Positions 7,286 to 16,648 of a stretch of 64,000 bases of DNA are shown here, piece after piece. The position numbers were made by a program, and so were the translations under genes. Below the pieces are notes generated by a model. It ran no database searches. It was not told the origin of the DNA and saw nothing but the letters and a program-made list of their open reading frames with translations. Positions within the stretch are counted from its first letter, which is position 1, and every line of letters starts with the position of its first letter. This DNA comes from Planctomycetota bacterium. GTDB taxonomy: Bacteria; Planctomycetota; UBA1135; UBA2386. The stretch spans positions 20,412 to 84,411 of the forward strand of contig JAJFFD010000129.1 of NCBI GenBank assembly GCA_021776805.1. The letters run 5' to 3'.

Positions 7286-10132
7286 TCAATTGCTTCCTAC
7301 CAGGAGATCCACATGAAGCTCGTGTGAATCGTCGGTGACAACAACCACCTTGCCCTCGGTTTCCTTGCCGAGCATGGAAACCTGGTAGATGCCGGCTCCC
7401 CGGGCAAGGAAGGACACGACACCATCTTCGTCGGGCACCTCGATGTCGAGGCGTACTCCGTCGCGCAGCAGCACGATCCAACCAGAGCTTTGCACCCTTC
7501 CCTCGGGATTCTTCACATGCACCACGATTGACGTCGCCGGCTGCAGAACGACCGACATGGGCTCGGAGCGCATCAGATCCTTTGGATACTCGAGATCGAT
7601 GACTCGCGTCGCATAGCCCTCCGCATAGATAACCAGGCGCTTGCCCAGGGGAGTCACGCCGCTGATCTCGAACTCGCCACTGCTATCGCTACGAAATGCC
7701 ATTCGCGCGTCGAACTCGAAGAGATCGAGTTCCTCGCCGAGGTGGGCGACTGCGCCAGCAACCGGCACCCCAGCTGAATTGGTGACCACTCCGCGAATGC
7801 GCGCTCCGGGCTCCACGGCGACAGTCTCGAGATCCCTGACCTCATTCCTCCTGAGATCGACTTCCTGCACGATGGGGCTATAACCGGGGCACTGCAGGAT
7901 CAGGCGGGATCTTCCCGCGGGGAAGTCATCCAATTGCAGTTCCCCGTTCGGCATCTGCACCCATCGCGCGGGGACTCTGCGCTGCCTTCGCGTGTTCTCA
8001 TTCCAGCTCTCAGCTGCATCCAGTGGTTCGATCCTGAGAACTCCGGAGGTGATCGGGCGGCGGGCAGGCAAGCCGAGCACCCGAACGCGGAGACTGGCCC
8101 TCGGCACCATTGGCAACCGAATCACTTCCTGCTCATGCACCTTCTCGCCACTGCGCTTATAGATCTCTTCGCGCACCACGACCTGAAGATCGGGAGAGAC
8201 GATTTCGAGCTCCTCCGCGTCCGCGGGCACCTCCAATAAGAAGGAACCGGATTGATCCGTGCGGGTGATAATGCGCGCATCAAAGTCGCCGATCGCCAAC
8301 ACCGAAGCCTCAGATACCGGAATGCCGGCGGGATCCAAGACCCTACCCTTGACCATCTCCCCCTTGGGAAAGTCGAGATCGATGGGCCCGCTAACTTCGC
8401 CACTGCGAACCTCTGCCAGCTCATCGGCAACCTGCAGGGAGAGGGTCGAATAGCGAACCTTAACCCGGTAGCTCCCGGGAGGCAGAGAGCCGAGGCGATA
8501 GCGGCCGTCCGGGCCACTGACCACAGTGGTCTGATTGCGATTGCCCTTTCCAGCAAAGACCAGCGCCCCGGGCAGGGGTTCGCCACCTCTCGTTACCTGC
8601 CCCTCAATCACGCCCGGACGCACCAGAACCACCTCGCCCTGGTCCGATGCGCCGGTCACCGCCACATACTTGGTGGCATAGTCGTCGTGCTCGAAGAGCA
8701 ATTCCACATTGCCCATGAACACTTCGATGGTGCCAACGACGAGTCCGCGGAATGCATAGCGGCCATCCTCGTCCGTAATCGTGACCAGTCGCTCCGGGCT
8801 GCCAAAAATGACCCGCCGGCGTGGAGTAGAGACCATGACCCCCACCAGGGGATTGCCTGCCGCGTCGACCACCCGCCCGCTGAGAACCGATGGACTGGTC
8901 ACTGCCCTGTCCAAATCCGTGTCCCCATCCTCGCGCACGGTGAAGTCCAGATAGCGAGAAGAGGATTCGGCGAAGGCCCAGGCTCCATCCTCGATCTCGA
9001 GAACTGCTCGCCCACTGGAAACAAGCTCGGGAAACTCGAAGCTGCCCGAGTCACTTACTTGTGCCCAACCAATCTCACCTGCGCTCGACACCAGGCTGAG
9101 ACGAGCACCGCTGAGATCCGCTCCCCGCAGGCGTCCGTGGACGCGCGACTTGGGTAGAAGCTCGAAACTCAAACGTTCGCGCTGCCCGCGCCGCAGAATA
9201 CGCAAGGCAGTGGAATACTCCGGGTGACGGACTTCCATCCGCAGGTTTCCTCCGCTGAGCCCGCGCAAGCGAAAGGTTCCCTCTGAACCGGTGTGCGTAA
9301 TGATCGGCTCGAGCAGCCCACTGTCCCAGGCGGTGCTCTGATAGATGCGCACCTCGGCGTTCTCCACGGGCTCCTCCGGTGCACTCGCCGCATGCACCAC
9401 GCCAAGCACAAGGTTCCCCACGGATCTTGAGAGGCCGATGCTCAAGCTCTCCTCACTCCCCACGGTCACCGAGGGCAGGGAAGTCATCGGCAGTTGAGGG
9501 TGACGGACGCTGACTCGAGCAAGGCCCGCAGGCACGTTCTTGAATGCAAAGAATCCACGGGCATCCAAAGTCGTATTCACGGCTCGGCTGAATCCACCGG
9601 AACGAGGCTCGAGAGAGACAACCACCGAGCGGTCGTTGTGCCCCACCTTCCCCTTGACCTCGAAGCCATACTCCAGCGAGATCGTCAGAGAGGGCACGGC
9701 CTTCGCCGCAGGCACCCGCTTGCGGGCTAGATCCGGATGAAAGACGTCAATCATCAGGTCGTCGCCACGGGACGTCTGAAAGAGAAACTTCCCCTCTGCA
9801 TCGCTGTAGACCTCCGTTTCCACAGCCTCGTTCCTCATCTCGGGCCAGGCAGAGAGGAGGCGAATCAGCGAGACTCGCGCACCGACCACCGGCTGACCAT
9901 CAGGACCGAGGACGCGACCTCGCACTGGCGGCAGAGCAGGTGACTCGGCACCAGGCTCAGGGGAGACAGAATCCTCGGCCACTGCCTGAGCTGCTCCCCT
10001 GTCATCCGGAACTGCAGCATTCTTGCTGCCAGACAGGTCGCTACCCTCAGAGCCTCGGCTCCAGGTCTCGGCGCCGGCCCAGACAAGCCCAGCGATAACG
10101 ACAAGAATCAGAACGATGACCGCAATACGCAT
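7286..10132 (-). CDS. Membrane-anchored giant protein of carboxypeptidase-regulatory-like repeats
   Basis: A 948-residue protein with one N-terminal transmembrane segment (IAVIVLILVVIAGLVWAG), a Ser/Glu/Pro-rich linker, then roughly eight to ten beta-sandwich modules. These have the carboxypeptidase-regulatory-like/CNA-B pattern: G-x-V-x-D-x-x-G-x-P-V-x-G-A-x-V followed by a DG-x-F/Y-x-F-x-L turn. Examples are RGRVLGPDGQPVVGARVSL and GRVVDAAGNPLVGVMV. No enzyme domain is visible. It starts 3 bases after the kinase gene and precedes the SGNH/MBOAT pair, so it is co-transcribed with them. It is probably an envelope scaffold or sensor and has a paralogue at 57319-60777. Confidence 0.75.
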   Translation of the reverse strand: MRIAVIVLILVVIAGLVWAGAETWSRGSEGSDLSGSKNAAVPDDRGAAQAVAEDSVSPEPGAESPALPPVRGRVLGPDGQPVVGARVSLIRLLSAWPEMRNEAVETEVYSDAEGKFLFQTSRGDDLMIDVFHPDLARKRVPAAKAVPSLTISLEYGFEVKGKVGHNDRSVVVSLEPRSGGFSRAVNTTLDARGFFAFKNVPAGLARVSVRHPQLPMTSLPSVTVGSEESLSIGLSRSVGNLVLGVVHAASAPEEPVENAEVRIYQSTAWDSGLLEPIITHTGSEGTFRLRGLSGGNLRMEVRHPEYSTALRILRRGQRERLSFELLPKSRVHGRLRGADLSGARLSLVSSAGEIGWAQVSDSGSFEFPELVSSGRAVLEIEDGAWAFAESSSRYLDFTVREDGDTDLDRAVTSPSVLSGRVVDAAGNPLVGVMVSTPRRRVIFGSPERLVTITDEDGRYAFRGLVVGTIEVFMGNVELLFEHDDYATKYVAVTGASDQGEVVLVRPGVIEGQVTRGGEPLPGALVFAGKGNRNQTTVVSGPDGRYRLGSLPPGSYRVKVRYSTLSLQVADELAEVRSGEVSGPIDLDFPKGEMVKGRVLDPAGIPVSEASVLAIGDFDARIITRTDQSGSFLLEVPADAEELEIVSPDLQVVVREEIYKRSGEKVHEQEVIRLPMVPRASLRVRVLGLPARRPITSGVLRIEPLDAAESWNENTRRQRRVPARWVQMPNGELQLDDFPAGRSRLILQCPGYSPIVQEVDLRRNEVRDLETVAVEPGARIRGVVTNSAGVPVAGAVAHLGEELDLFEFDARMAFRSDSSGEFEISGVTPLGKRLVIYAEGYATRVIDLEYPKDLMRSEPMSVVLQPATSIVVHVKNPEGRVQSSGWIVLLRDGVRLDIEVPDEDGVVSFLARGAGIYQVSMLGKETEGKVVVVTDDSHELHVDLLVGSN

Positions 10133-10135
10133 GAC

Positions 10136-12709
10136 TCAGTCGAGATCCTCGCTGAATTCGCGGTGGAAGGTCTCCCAATCCGCTCTTTTCTTCTGACCAG
10201 CTTGAGTATCCAGAGCCACGCTCATCAATGATGAGACCCGGCGTCGCATCCGATCTGGATCTACGGCGTACTGAAACGCCAACACTGCATCCTCCTGGGC
10301 CCCGGGTAGATTCCAAAGCCTGAGGTGACAACGGAAGCGACAAAGGTAGGCAGATGGGTTGTCAGCCTCGGCCTGTACCCATTCTTCGGCTGCCTGCAGC
10401 GCAATCGCTGGCTCGCTGATGCGCAGCTCGAGCTTGGCCTTGATCTCCAGAGCGATGGGGTCATTGCCGGCACGGGCGAGGAGCTCTTCCAGACTCGAGC
10501 CCAATCGCCTGAGCAGACTTGGCGGTGGATCCAGATCGAGCAGCGAGTTCCAAGCGCGCATCTGCATGGACAGGGGCATGGCCACGCCGGAGGGCAACTC
10601 CGGAACACTCTTCGAGCTATTGAGAAGGGCGAAAACCAGGCGCCAGGAGTGCAAGACCGAGCTGGGTGCGAGGGCATCCAGCTCCGCTTGCCCCTTCTGC
10701 AGGTAGGCATTGGCCGCCGGCCGATCGCTGAGATTGCTGAGCGCACCGGCTGCGTTCGCCACCAGGGAGGCCTCGATCGGTCCAGCCTGCTGCTGGCGTT
10801 CGTGGTCCTCCAGGCTGGTCCACTGATCGCCAAGCAATGCTGTAGCGCGCGCATAGAACTGCCGCCGCTGACCGTAGCTCAGCTCGAAAGGCATGATGCC
10901 CGCACCGATTGGCCGACTCAGCCCCGAAAAAGCGAGCAGCATGGCACCCACCGCATCCTGAGCTCCGCTTGGAGCTTCGGCGATGAGAGTATCCACCTGA
11001 CTCAATAAGGCGGCAGCACCCTCCTCCGCCTTCCAATCGAGGAAGGCGCCGAGCATGCGTGGAAAGTAGGCACCAGGCCGCACCAAAGAGGCTCGGATCA
11101 AATCCTTGCTGGCATCATCAGGCTGAGAGACGGTGACGCTCAGCTTCGCAACAGCTCTGGCAACATATAGGCGGTAGAGCTCCAACCAGGTGACCTCTTC
11201 GCGACCGGCGAAGCCGGAACGAGCCTCGAGATTGGAGATGGCCTGATCGAGGAGAATCAGCGCGTCATTGCCCCGGCCACGCAGAAGATCCATGGTCGCC
11301 CTTGGCAGGGGATCGCTGAGATAGCTCATGCGTAGGCTATCCGGCTGTGGATCATCGGGCCTCTGCCTGGCCGCATCCTCCAAGAGCCCAAGCACCCGAG
11401 ATGCCGCTGGGCTTTCGCGCACAGCGAGTCCGGTGAGAGACTCGAGCAATCGATCCGGTCCAGCGGCGCTTCCCACTTCACCTTCTGCCACGGACATGGC
11501 CTCCGCGATCAGATTCTGATAACGCGTCGTCGTGCGCTGCTGATCATTTGTCCGCCAGAGACCGAGGCTTACCAAGAAGAGGACCGCCGCTACCAGCACT
11601 GCAGAGCTGAGCGCTGGATGCTTCCTTACCTGCCGCCAGGCCAATACGAAGATCGACTGCCGACGAATGCGCACGGGATCACCATCCGCAACGCGAATGA
11701 GATCTCTGGCCAAGGCCTCGCCATCCGCATAGCGCTCCGAGGGATCCTTGTGCAGAAGCTTGCGCATGACGGCATCGAGATCCTTGCCAACTTTCGGCAA
11801 GAACTCGCGAAGACGCCGGGGCGTGCCATGCAGAAGCGACTGCAAGATGGCTTCGGTAGTCTTGCCGGCGAGAGGGAGATGGCCAGTCATGACCTCGAAC
11901 ATGGTCACTCCCAGGCTGTAGAGATCGCTCGAAGGCCCCGCCGACTCACCCTTCGCCTGCTCAGGCGAGGCGTAGTGCAAGGTCCCGAGGAAGCCCGCCC
12001 GCGAGACACTGACCGATGCATCGCCAATCATCTTGGACAACCCGAAGTCGGCGAGAGCCAACTCACCGTCTGGGTGAACAAGGATATTCCCCGGCTTGAT
12101 ATCTCGGTGATAGACGCCGCGCTTGTGGGCATGCCCGAGAGCATCTGCCACCCCAGCAAAGCGTCGGGCGGCATCCAGAGGAGCCATGGCCACTGCCCCC
12201 CGGTGCCGAGCCGCGGAGACATGCTTGTCCAAACTGACTCCGTCGACCCGCTCCATAGTGAAGTAGAGGAAGCCGCTCGCTTCGCCAAAGCCGTACACCG
12301 GCACAATGTGCTGATGGTGCAAAGCCGCGTTGGCCCTGGCTTCCGTCCGAAAACGGCGGCGCATCCCCGGGTCCGCAGTCATGGTCGGCGCCAGGATCTT
12401 CAGAGCAACCTCGCGTTCCAGAGACTCCTGGAAGGCCTCGAAGACGGTCCCCATCCCACCGCGACCCAAGAGCCCGGTGATGCGGTACTCGCCGAGGCGC
12501 TGCGGTATATCGCTGCTCACCTGACCGACTACCGAGTCCAAGTAGTCGAGGGCATTCATCCTCGACAGGAGGTCGTCCGATTCGCCGCTGGACTCTTTGC
12601 GCAGTTCTTTGCGTACATCCGAGAGCCGGGTCTCGCCGCTCTCGGCGAGCAAGTCCGCCATCCGCGAATCAGCGGTTGAAGGCGGGGAATCCTCGTGGGA
12701 CTCGGTCAC
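10136..12709 (-). CDS. Transmembrane Ser/Thr protein kinase with helical C-terminal domain
   Basis: An 857-residue Hanks-type kinase. Its domain starts about residue 70 with YRITGLLGRGGMGTVFEA (Gly loop), then VALKIL (ATP-binding Lys), HRDIKPGNILV (catalytic loop), DFGLSKM (metal-binding DFG) and YASPEQAKGE. All catalytic residues are present. One transmembrane helix follows (ALSSAVLVAAVLFLVSLGLW) and the remaining 460 residues are helical and TPR-like, presumably extracytoplasmic. The start is a GTG overlapping the sigma-factor stop (GTGA). In this group such kinases are often coupled to ECF sigma factors, and the overlap fits that. Confidence 0.93.
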   Translation of the reverse strand: MTESHEDSPPSTADSRMADLLAESGETRLSDVRKELRKESSGESDDLLSRMNALDYLDSVVGQVSSDIPQRLGEYRITGLLGRGGMGTVFEAFQESLEREVALKILAPTMTADPGMRRRFRTEARANAALHHQHIVPVYGFGEASGFLYFTMERVDGVSLDKHVSAARHRGAVAMAPLDAARRFAGVADALGHAHKRGVYHRDIKPGNILVHPDGELALADFGLSKMIGDASVSVSRAGFLGTLHYASPEQAKGESAGPSSDLYSLGVTMFEVMTGHLPLAGKTTEAILQSLLHGTPRRLREFLPKVGKDLDAVMRKLLHKDPSERYADGEALARDLIRVADGDPVRIRRQSIFVLAWRQVRKHPALSSAVLVAAVLFLVSLGLWRTNDQQRTTTRYQNLIAEAMSVAEGEVGSAAGPDRLLESLTGLAVRESPAASRVLGLLEDAARQRPDDPQPDSLRMSYLSDPLPRATMDLLRGRGNDALILLDQAISNLEARSGFAGREEVTWLELYRLYVARAVAKLSVTVSQPDDASKDLIRASLVRPGAYFPRMLGAFLDWKAEEGAAALLSQVDTLIAEAPSGAQDAVGAMLLAFSGLSRPIGAGIMPFELSYGQRRQFYARATALLGDQWTSLEDHERQQQAGPIEASLVANAAGALSNLSDRPAANAYLQKGQAELDALAPSSVLHSWRLVFALLNSSKSVPELPSGVAMPLSMQMRAWNSLLDLDPPPSLLRRLGSSLEELLARAGNDPIALEIKAKLELRISEPAIALQAAEEWVQAEADNPSAYLCRFRCHLRLWNLPGAQEDAVLAFQYAVDPDRMRRRVSSLMSVALDTQAGQKKRADWETFHREFSEDLD

Positions 12710-13227
12710 AGCTTGAGCTCCTGTGCCAGTCGCTTCAAAGCACGTCCCAACAAGAGATGCACTGCATTCTCACTACGCCCGAGACGCTCACCAATCTCTT
12801 TGGCTGGCAGGTCTTCGATGCGACTCAGGATGATCACTTCACGGTGAGTTGGCGAGAGACGGGTGAGTGCTTGTTCGAGAAGAACCAAGCGATCTTTGCG
12901 ATCAGCGGTGGTCACCGGGCCGGTCTTTCGATCGGCGATGGGGATATCCGTCTTGATGGCTCGCTCACGACGGGGGTCACGGGCCGCCACTCCGATCTGG
13001 TCGCGCAAAATGCGCGCCACTTTGCGACGGGCTAGCACCACCAACCATGCACCGACATTGTTCTCATCCTCCAGGGTATGCCAGGAGTTGATGGCCTCGA
13101 TGGCGACCTCCTGCAAGACATCCTCTGGATCCATGCGGACACGCAGGTCCATACCCATCCGTAGGTAGATGAGAGAGAGGAGGCGCTCGCGGTATCGCTC
13201 GAAGGCGACTTCCGGGGTCAGGGTCAT
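12706..13227 (-). CDS. ECF-type RNA polymerase sigma factor
   Basis: A 173-residue sigma-70 family protein of the extracytoplasmic-function type. Region 2 is visible as DPEDVLQEVAIEAINSWHTL and AWLVVLARRKVARILRDQ. Region 4 is visible as LTRLSPTHREVIILSRIED followed by the HTH AKEIGERLGRSENAVHLLLGRAL. The ATG at 13227 is preferred to an upstream start at 13269, whose extra 14 residues are Pro/Arg-rich and unlike the family. No separate anti-sigma factor is present; the overlapping kinase takes its place, as in planctomycete ECF groups regulated by kinases. It heads the operon that ends with the MBOAT gene. Confidence 0.9.
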   Translation of the reverse strand: MTLTPEVAFERYRERLLSLIYLRMGMDLRVRMDPEDVLQEVAIEAINSWHTLEDENNVGAWLVVLARRKVARILRDQIGVAARDPRRERAIKTDIPIADRKTGPVTTADRKDRLVLLEQALTRLSPTHREVIILSRIEDLPAKEIGERLGRSENAVHLLLGRALKRLAQELKL

Positions 13228-13522
13228 ACTGGTCGAGAACTGGGGTCTTGGGCCGATTGGCCGAGGCAACTCCCCAAGCGGTCCACCGGATGTTGGGAAG
13301 TCCTGGCTGGCTCTAGATTAGCGTCTTCTGGGCCAGTCCTTCAGCTGCCCCGCGGACGAATTCAGCCAGCCTGCCCGGAAGGGGCCGCAAGCTCCCCTGG
13401 CTCCGGGGCTAGAGGCCCATTTGAGGGCAAGCGCAGATGGCCTGCGGCTGGGCGCATAAGCCCAGAAAGCGATTTCAGGTGCCATATCCAGGGACGGCCA
13501 AGGCGGATAAATTGGGCGGGCC
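13228..13522. other. Divergent intergenic region, sigma-factor operon versus subtilase
   Basis: These 295 bases separate the minus-strand sigma-factor operon from the plus-strand subtilase and must hold promoters for both. The only structure I see is a short hairpin at 13448-13465 (CTGGGC, loop GCATAA, GCCCAG) followed by AAA. Weak reading frames here have no recognisable content. No convincing -35/-10 pair could be fixed by eye. Confidence 0.4.
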
Positions 13523-16237
13523 GTGCGAAACCGGGCTCTTGCCAGCACTCTCATTATTCTTAGCGCCACCCTGCTGAGCGTCCACTCAGAATCAGGGCCG
13601 CAATTCGAGGGCCCGCGTGTGCAGGTGCTCGCCTCCCTCGCCATCCCAGAACGTGATGGTCTCCTGGCCAAGCTAGCCGCGACTGAAGACCGGCAAGGCG
13701 AAGAACAGATCCTCGCGGAGCTCGATGGCGTCTTCCGTTCCAGGATGCGCAGGCTTCGCAGGGATTTACTGAGTCTGTCCGGAACCGTCACCGACGAGTA
13801 TCCCTTCCTCGGAGCAACCGCAGTCGAGATTCCTGAGTCGAGATTCGAAGCTCTGCACGAACTCGAGCTCGTCGCAGAACTATCGAGCCTTCGCGAAGGT
13901 CGCCCCCTCCTGCACAGGATCACCAACGAAGCCAACCACAATGCACGCTACGTGCATGAGGATCTTGGCGTCAGCGGCGAAGGCACGGTGATCGCTTTCT
14001 TGGACACAGGCTTGGATCTGGACAGCGATGGCCAGGGCAATGTTCATCCGGCCTTTCTGGACGACCAAGGCAATAGCCGCGTACTTGCAGCTTTCAACGT
14101 CAACCACCCGGGAGACCTGGAGGACCTGCTCGGTCACGGCACCGCGGTGACGGGTATCGCTGCCGCACGCGACCTTGGCCTCAATCCCCAATTGCCCGAC
14201 AACGGATTCGCGCCGGGCGCTGCCATTGTCAGCTACAAGCTAACCAGCGGCAGCGAAGCCAACGCCCGCTGGCAAGACCTGGCCGCAGCCATCGACCACC
14301 TGTTCCGAAATGCGGGGCAGTTGAACATCAAGGTGCTCAACATCAGCTTCCCCGGGGAGCCATCGCCACTCCATATCCTGGAGCAGAGCATGGACCAGCT
14401 CGCGTTGACCCGGGACATTCTGATCGTCACCTCTGCGGGCAACGGTGGCGGCAACCCACTCCAGACCTTCGAATCTCACTCCAACGCCAATGGCATCGCG
14501 GTCGCTTCGGCCGACCCAGACAGCCACGAGGTGAGCTCCTTCAGTTCGCGTGGCCCCCTGGCCGGCGATGCCGAGCGCTTCTGGCCGGACATCAGCGCCA
14601 TTGGCAGGGACGTGGTGGCACCGGTACCGGACGACGCCGAGAGCTCCAGCGAAGCTCTCAGCGGGACGAGCTTTGCAGCCCCCGCCGTCGCTGGCACCGC
14701 AGTCTTGATTCGGAGCCTGGATCCTGGCCTGAGCGCCTTCGACACCAAGGCCATCATCTTGAACAGCGTCAAGGCGATGGATTCGATCAATCCCTTCTAC
14801 AACCGCAACTCCTACGGGCTCGGCCTGCTGCGCACGGATTTCGCAGTCGACTCGGTCACCTCCGGAGACATGCTGCGGGGCAGCCTGCAAGGCCATGAAC
14901 CACTGGCGACTAGAAGCCTCGACGTGACCGAAGGCGAGCTCTATTCGGCGACCCTGGTCTGGCCCCGCTATGACACCAGCAGCATGGCATGGGACAATCT
15001 GGATCTTCGAGTCATCGATTCCGATGGTCGTGTCCTGGCTATGTCCGATTCGCCACGCAATCTGTACGAACGCGTGGTCTTCAGAGCGAGGCACAGCGGT
15101 CCCTACCGGCTCGAGATCCTGGGCAGGGGTCAGCTCGCCCAGCTGGTCACCTGGTCACTCGCAGTCGCCAGCGAACGCGGTGGCGCTCGACAGGCGGGCA
15201 GCTATGAGCTGCAGGGAACGGCCTGCGCCGGAGTTGCGGAGAACCCCAGTGACGGTGTGGTGCTACCGGATGCCTCGAGTCAGAGATTTGGCAACTCGCG
15301 GACGAACCTTCCCTTCGCGCAAGAACCGAACCGGATGCAGGTGGTCTATCACAGCAGTCAGGTGCCCGAGAACCTGCGCGTAACCAAGATCGCCTTCCGC
15401 CGTGACGAGCGCAGCGTTTGCGCTCCCAACTATGCGATCGAGATCGCCATACGCATGGGCCACACCGCGGTTCATCCGGCTGGATTGAGCAAGGAATTCG
15501 ATGCCAATCCGCAACGCGACTCAAACTTGGACGGGCCTGCCGGACCATTGACCACAGTTCTAAGCAGAAGGCTAGTGCAGTTCACGGGCATCCATGGACT
15601 GCCCCAGGGGGAAGATCAGTTCGATCTGGTGATCCCCCTGGAGACGCCATTCGTCACTCGCACCAGTGCAAGTCGTCATCTCCTACTCGATATTCAAGTC
15701 TTCTCCCATTCCGCAAACTCACAGCCTCTCGAACTGTGGTTCGACGCTGAGGAGAACTACGACCTCTTCGGTCGCGTTCTCAGTCTGGGCAATCCCGAGG
15801 CTGAATCTGGCAGCAAGGACGCCATCGCACCGGTGATCAGTCTGATGACCGGAGAGCTCAGCAACGCTGAGCCAAGCTTGTTCGTCGACAGCCTGCCTCA
15901 ACTGGGTGAGACCATGTCCGTTGTTCTCCGCAATGCCATGCCAGGAAGCGCTGCCGCTTTGATTCATGGCTTCGACGACCAGATCTTGGGAGGTCAGGCT
16001 CTGCCCCTCTCACTCGATGGCAGCGGCGCCCCGGGTTGCATCCTCTACAACAGCGCGGATGTGTTCTTGCCGGTTTGGGTGGGCCTGGATGGTCAAGCCA
16101 AGGTGGAGTACCGGATTCCCAACAACCCCTCCCTTTCCGGACTGCGCTTTCACAATCAATTCCTCGTGCTGAGTCCGGGAGTCAATGGCCTCGGGATCGT
16201 CTCCAGCAACGCAGGAGTCGGCCGCGTCGGGGGATAG
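13523..16237 (+). CDS. Secreted S8 subtilisin-like protease with C-terminal surface module
   Basis: A 904-residue exported serine protease. After a signal peptide comes a propeptide-like region to about residue 150, then the subtilase domain with the complete triad: Asp161 in FLDTGLDLDSDG, His205 in GHGTAVTGIAA and Ser383 in SGTSFAAPAVAG. A beta-sandwich resembling a P/PPC domain follows, then a region with two Cys, and the last 115 residues repeat the pattern seen in the secreted protein at 42928 (ALPLSLDGSGAPGCILY matches PLPADLTLVGMPGCLLF). The GTG at 13523 places the signal sequence at the N-terminus. The extra domains make it much longer than a simple subtilase. Confidence 0.9.
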   Translation: MRNRALASTLIILSATLLSVHSESGPQFEGPRVQVLASLAIPERDGLLAKLAATEDRQGEEQILAELDGVFRSRMRRLRRDLLSLSGTVTDEYPFLGATAVEIPESRFEALHELELVAELSSLREGRPLLHRITNEANHNARYVHEDLGVSGEGTVIAFLDTGLDLDSDGQGNVHPAFLDDQGNSRVLAAFNVNHPGDLEDLLGHGTAVTGIAAARDLGLNPQLPDNGFAPGAAIVSYKLTSGSEANARWQDLAAAIDHLFRNAGQLNIKVLNISFPGEPSPLHILEQSMDQLALTRDILIVTSAGNGGGNPLQTFESHSNANGIAVASADPDSHEVSSFSSRGPLAGDAERFWPDISAIGRDVVAPVPDDAESSSEALSGTSFAAPAVAGTAVLIRSLDPGLSAFDTKAIILNSVKAMDSINPFYNRNSYGLGLLRTDFAVDSVTSGDMLRGSLQGHEPLATRSLDVTEGELYSATLVWPRYDTSSMAWDNLDLRVIDSDGRVLAMSDSPRNLYERVVFRARHSGPYRLEILGRGQLAQLVTWSLAVASERGGARQAGSYELQGTACAGVAENPSDGVVLPDASSQRFGNSRTNLPFAQEPNRMQVVYHSSQVPENLRVTKIAFRRDERSVCAPNYAIEIAIRMGHTAVHPAGLSKEFDANPQRDSNLDGPAGPLTTVLSRRLVQFTGIHGLPQGEDQFDLVIPLETPFVTRTSASRHLLLDIQVFSHSANSQPLELWFDAEENYDLFGRVLSLGNPEAESGSKDAIAPVISLMTGELSNAEPSLFVDSLPQLGETMSVVLRNAMPGSAAALIHGFDDQILGGQALPLSLDGSGAPGCILYNSADVFLPVWVGLDGQAKVEYRIPNNPSLSGLRFHNQFLVLSPGVNGLGIVSSNAGVGRVGG

Positions 16238-16246
16238 CGGGCGAGC

Positions 16247-16648
16247 CTAGATCCCTTCCGGAAGACGCCGGACCTTGCCCTCTCGATCCACGCAAGCGAG
16301 CACAGTCTCCGCCTCCGCCACCAAGCGACCCTCGGCTTCGGTGGTCAATCGATAGGCGAAGCAGATGGAAGCTCGACTGCGGCGATTCACTGTGGTTTCG
16401 ATCTGAACCTTGTCGTCATAGCCCACTGGACTCTTGTAGCTGATGTTCATGGCCACCACCGGCATGCGCAGACCACTCGCTTCGAGCTCCTTGTAGCTCA
16501 GGCCACGTGCGCGTAGCCACTCGGTTCGAGCCTCTTCAATCCATTCGACGTAGCTACCATGGTGCGCCACAGCCATCTGATCAGTCTCTCCATAGCGCAC
16601 GCGCAGGCCATGCCTGATCACCAACTCTTCGCTCTCGGACTCTGTCAT
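16247..16648 (-). CDS. Acyl-CoA thioesterase, YbgC/4HBT family
   Basis: A 133-residue single hot-dog-fold protein. The motif RYGETDQMAVAHHGSYVEWIEEAR (split here by its catalytic Asp in ETDQMAVAHH) is the signature of the 4-hydroxybenzoyl-CoA/YbgC thioesterases, which hydrolyse short to medium acyl-CoA esters in the cytoplasm. Size is normal. It overlaps the stop of the dehydrogenase gene by 4 bases and follows it, so the pair forms an operon, which could link branched-chain amino-acid catabolism to CoA-ester turnover (inference). Confidence 0.85.
   Translation of the reverse strand: MTESESEELVIRHGLRVRYGETDQMAVAHHGSYVEWIEEARTEWLRARGLSYKELEASGLRMPVVAMNISYKSPVGYDDKVQIETTVNRRSRASICFAYRLTTEAEGRLVAEAETVLACVDREGKVRRLPEGI

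Noticed and set aside
8252..9157. 301-codon plus-strand open frame
   Set aside because: It is antisense to the giant beta-domain protein, whose repeats and coding pattern are clear; the plus-strand product is His/Arg-rich without any domain.
11618..12679. 353-codon plus-strand open frame
   Set aside because: It is antisense to the kinase gene, where all catalytic motifs are intact; GC-rich codons keep the opposite frame open.
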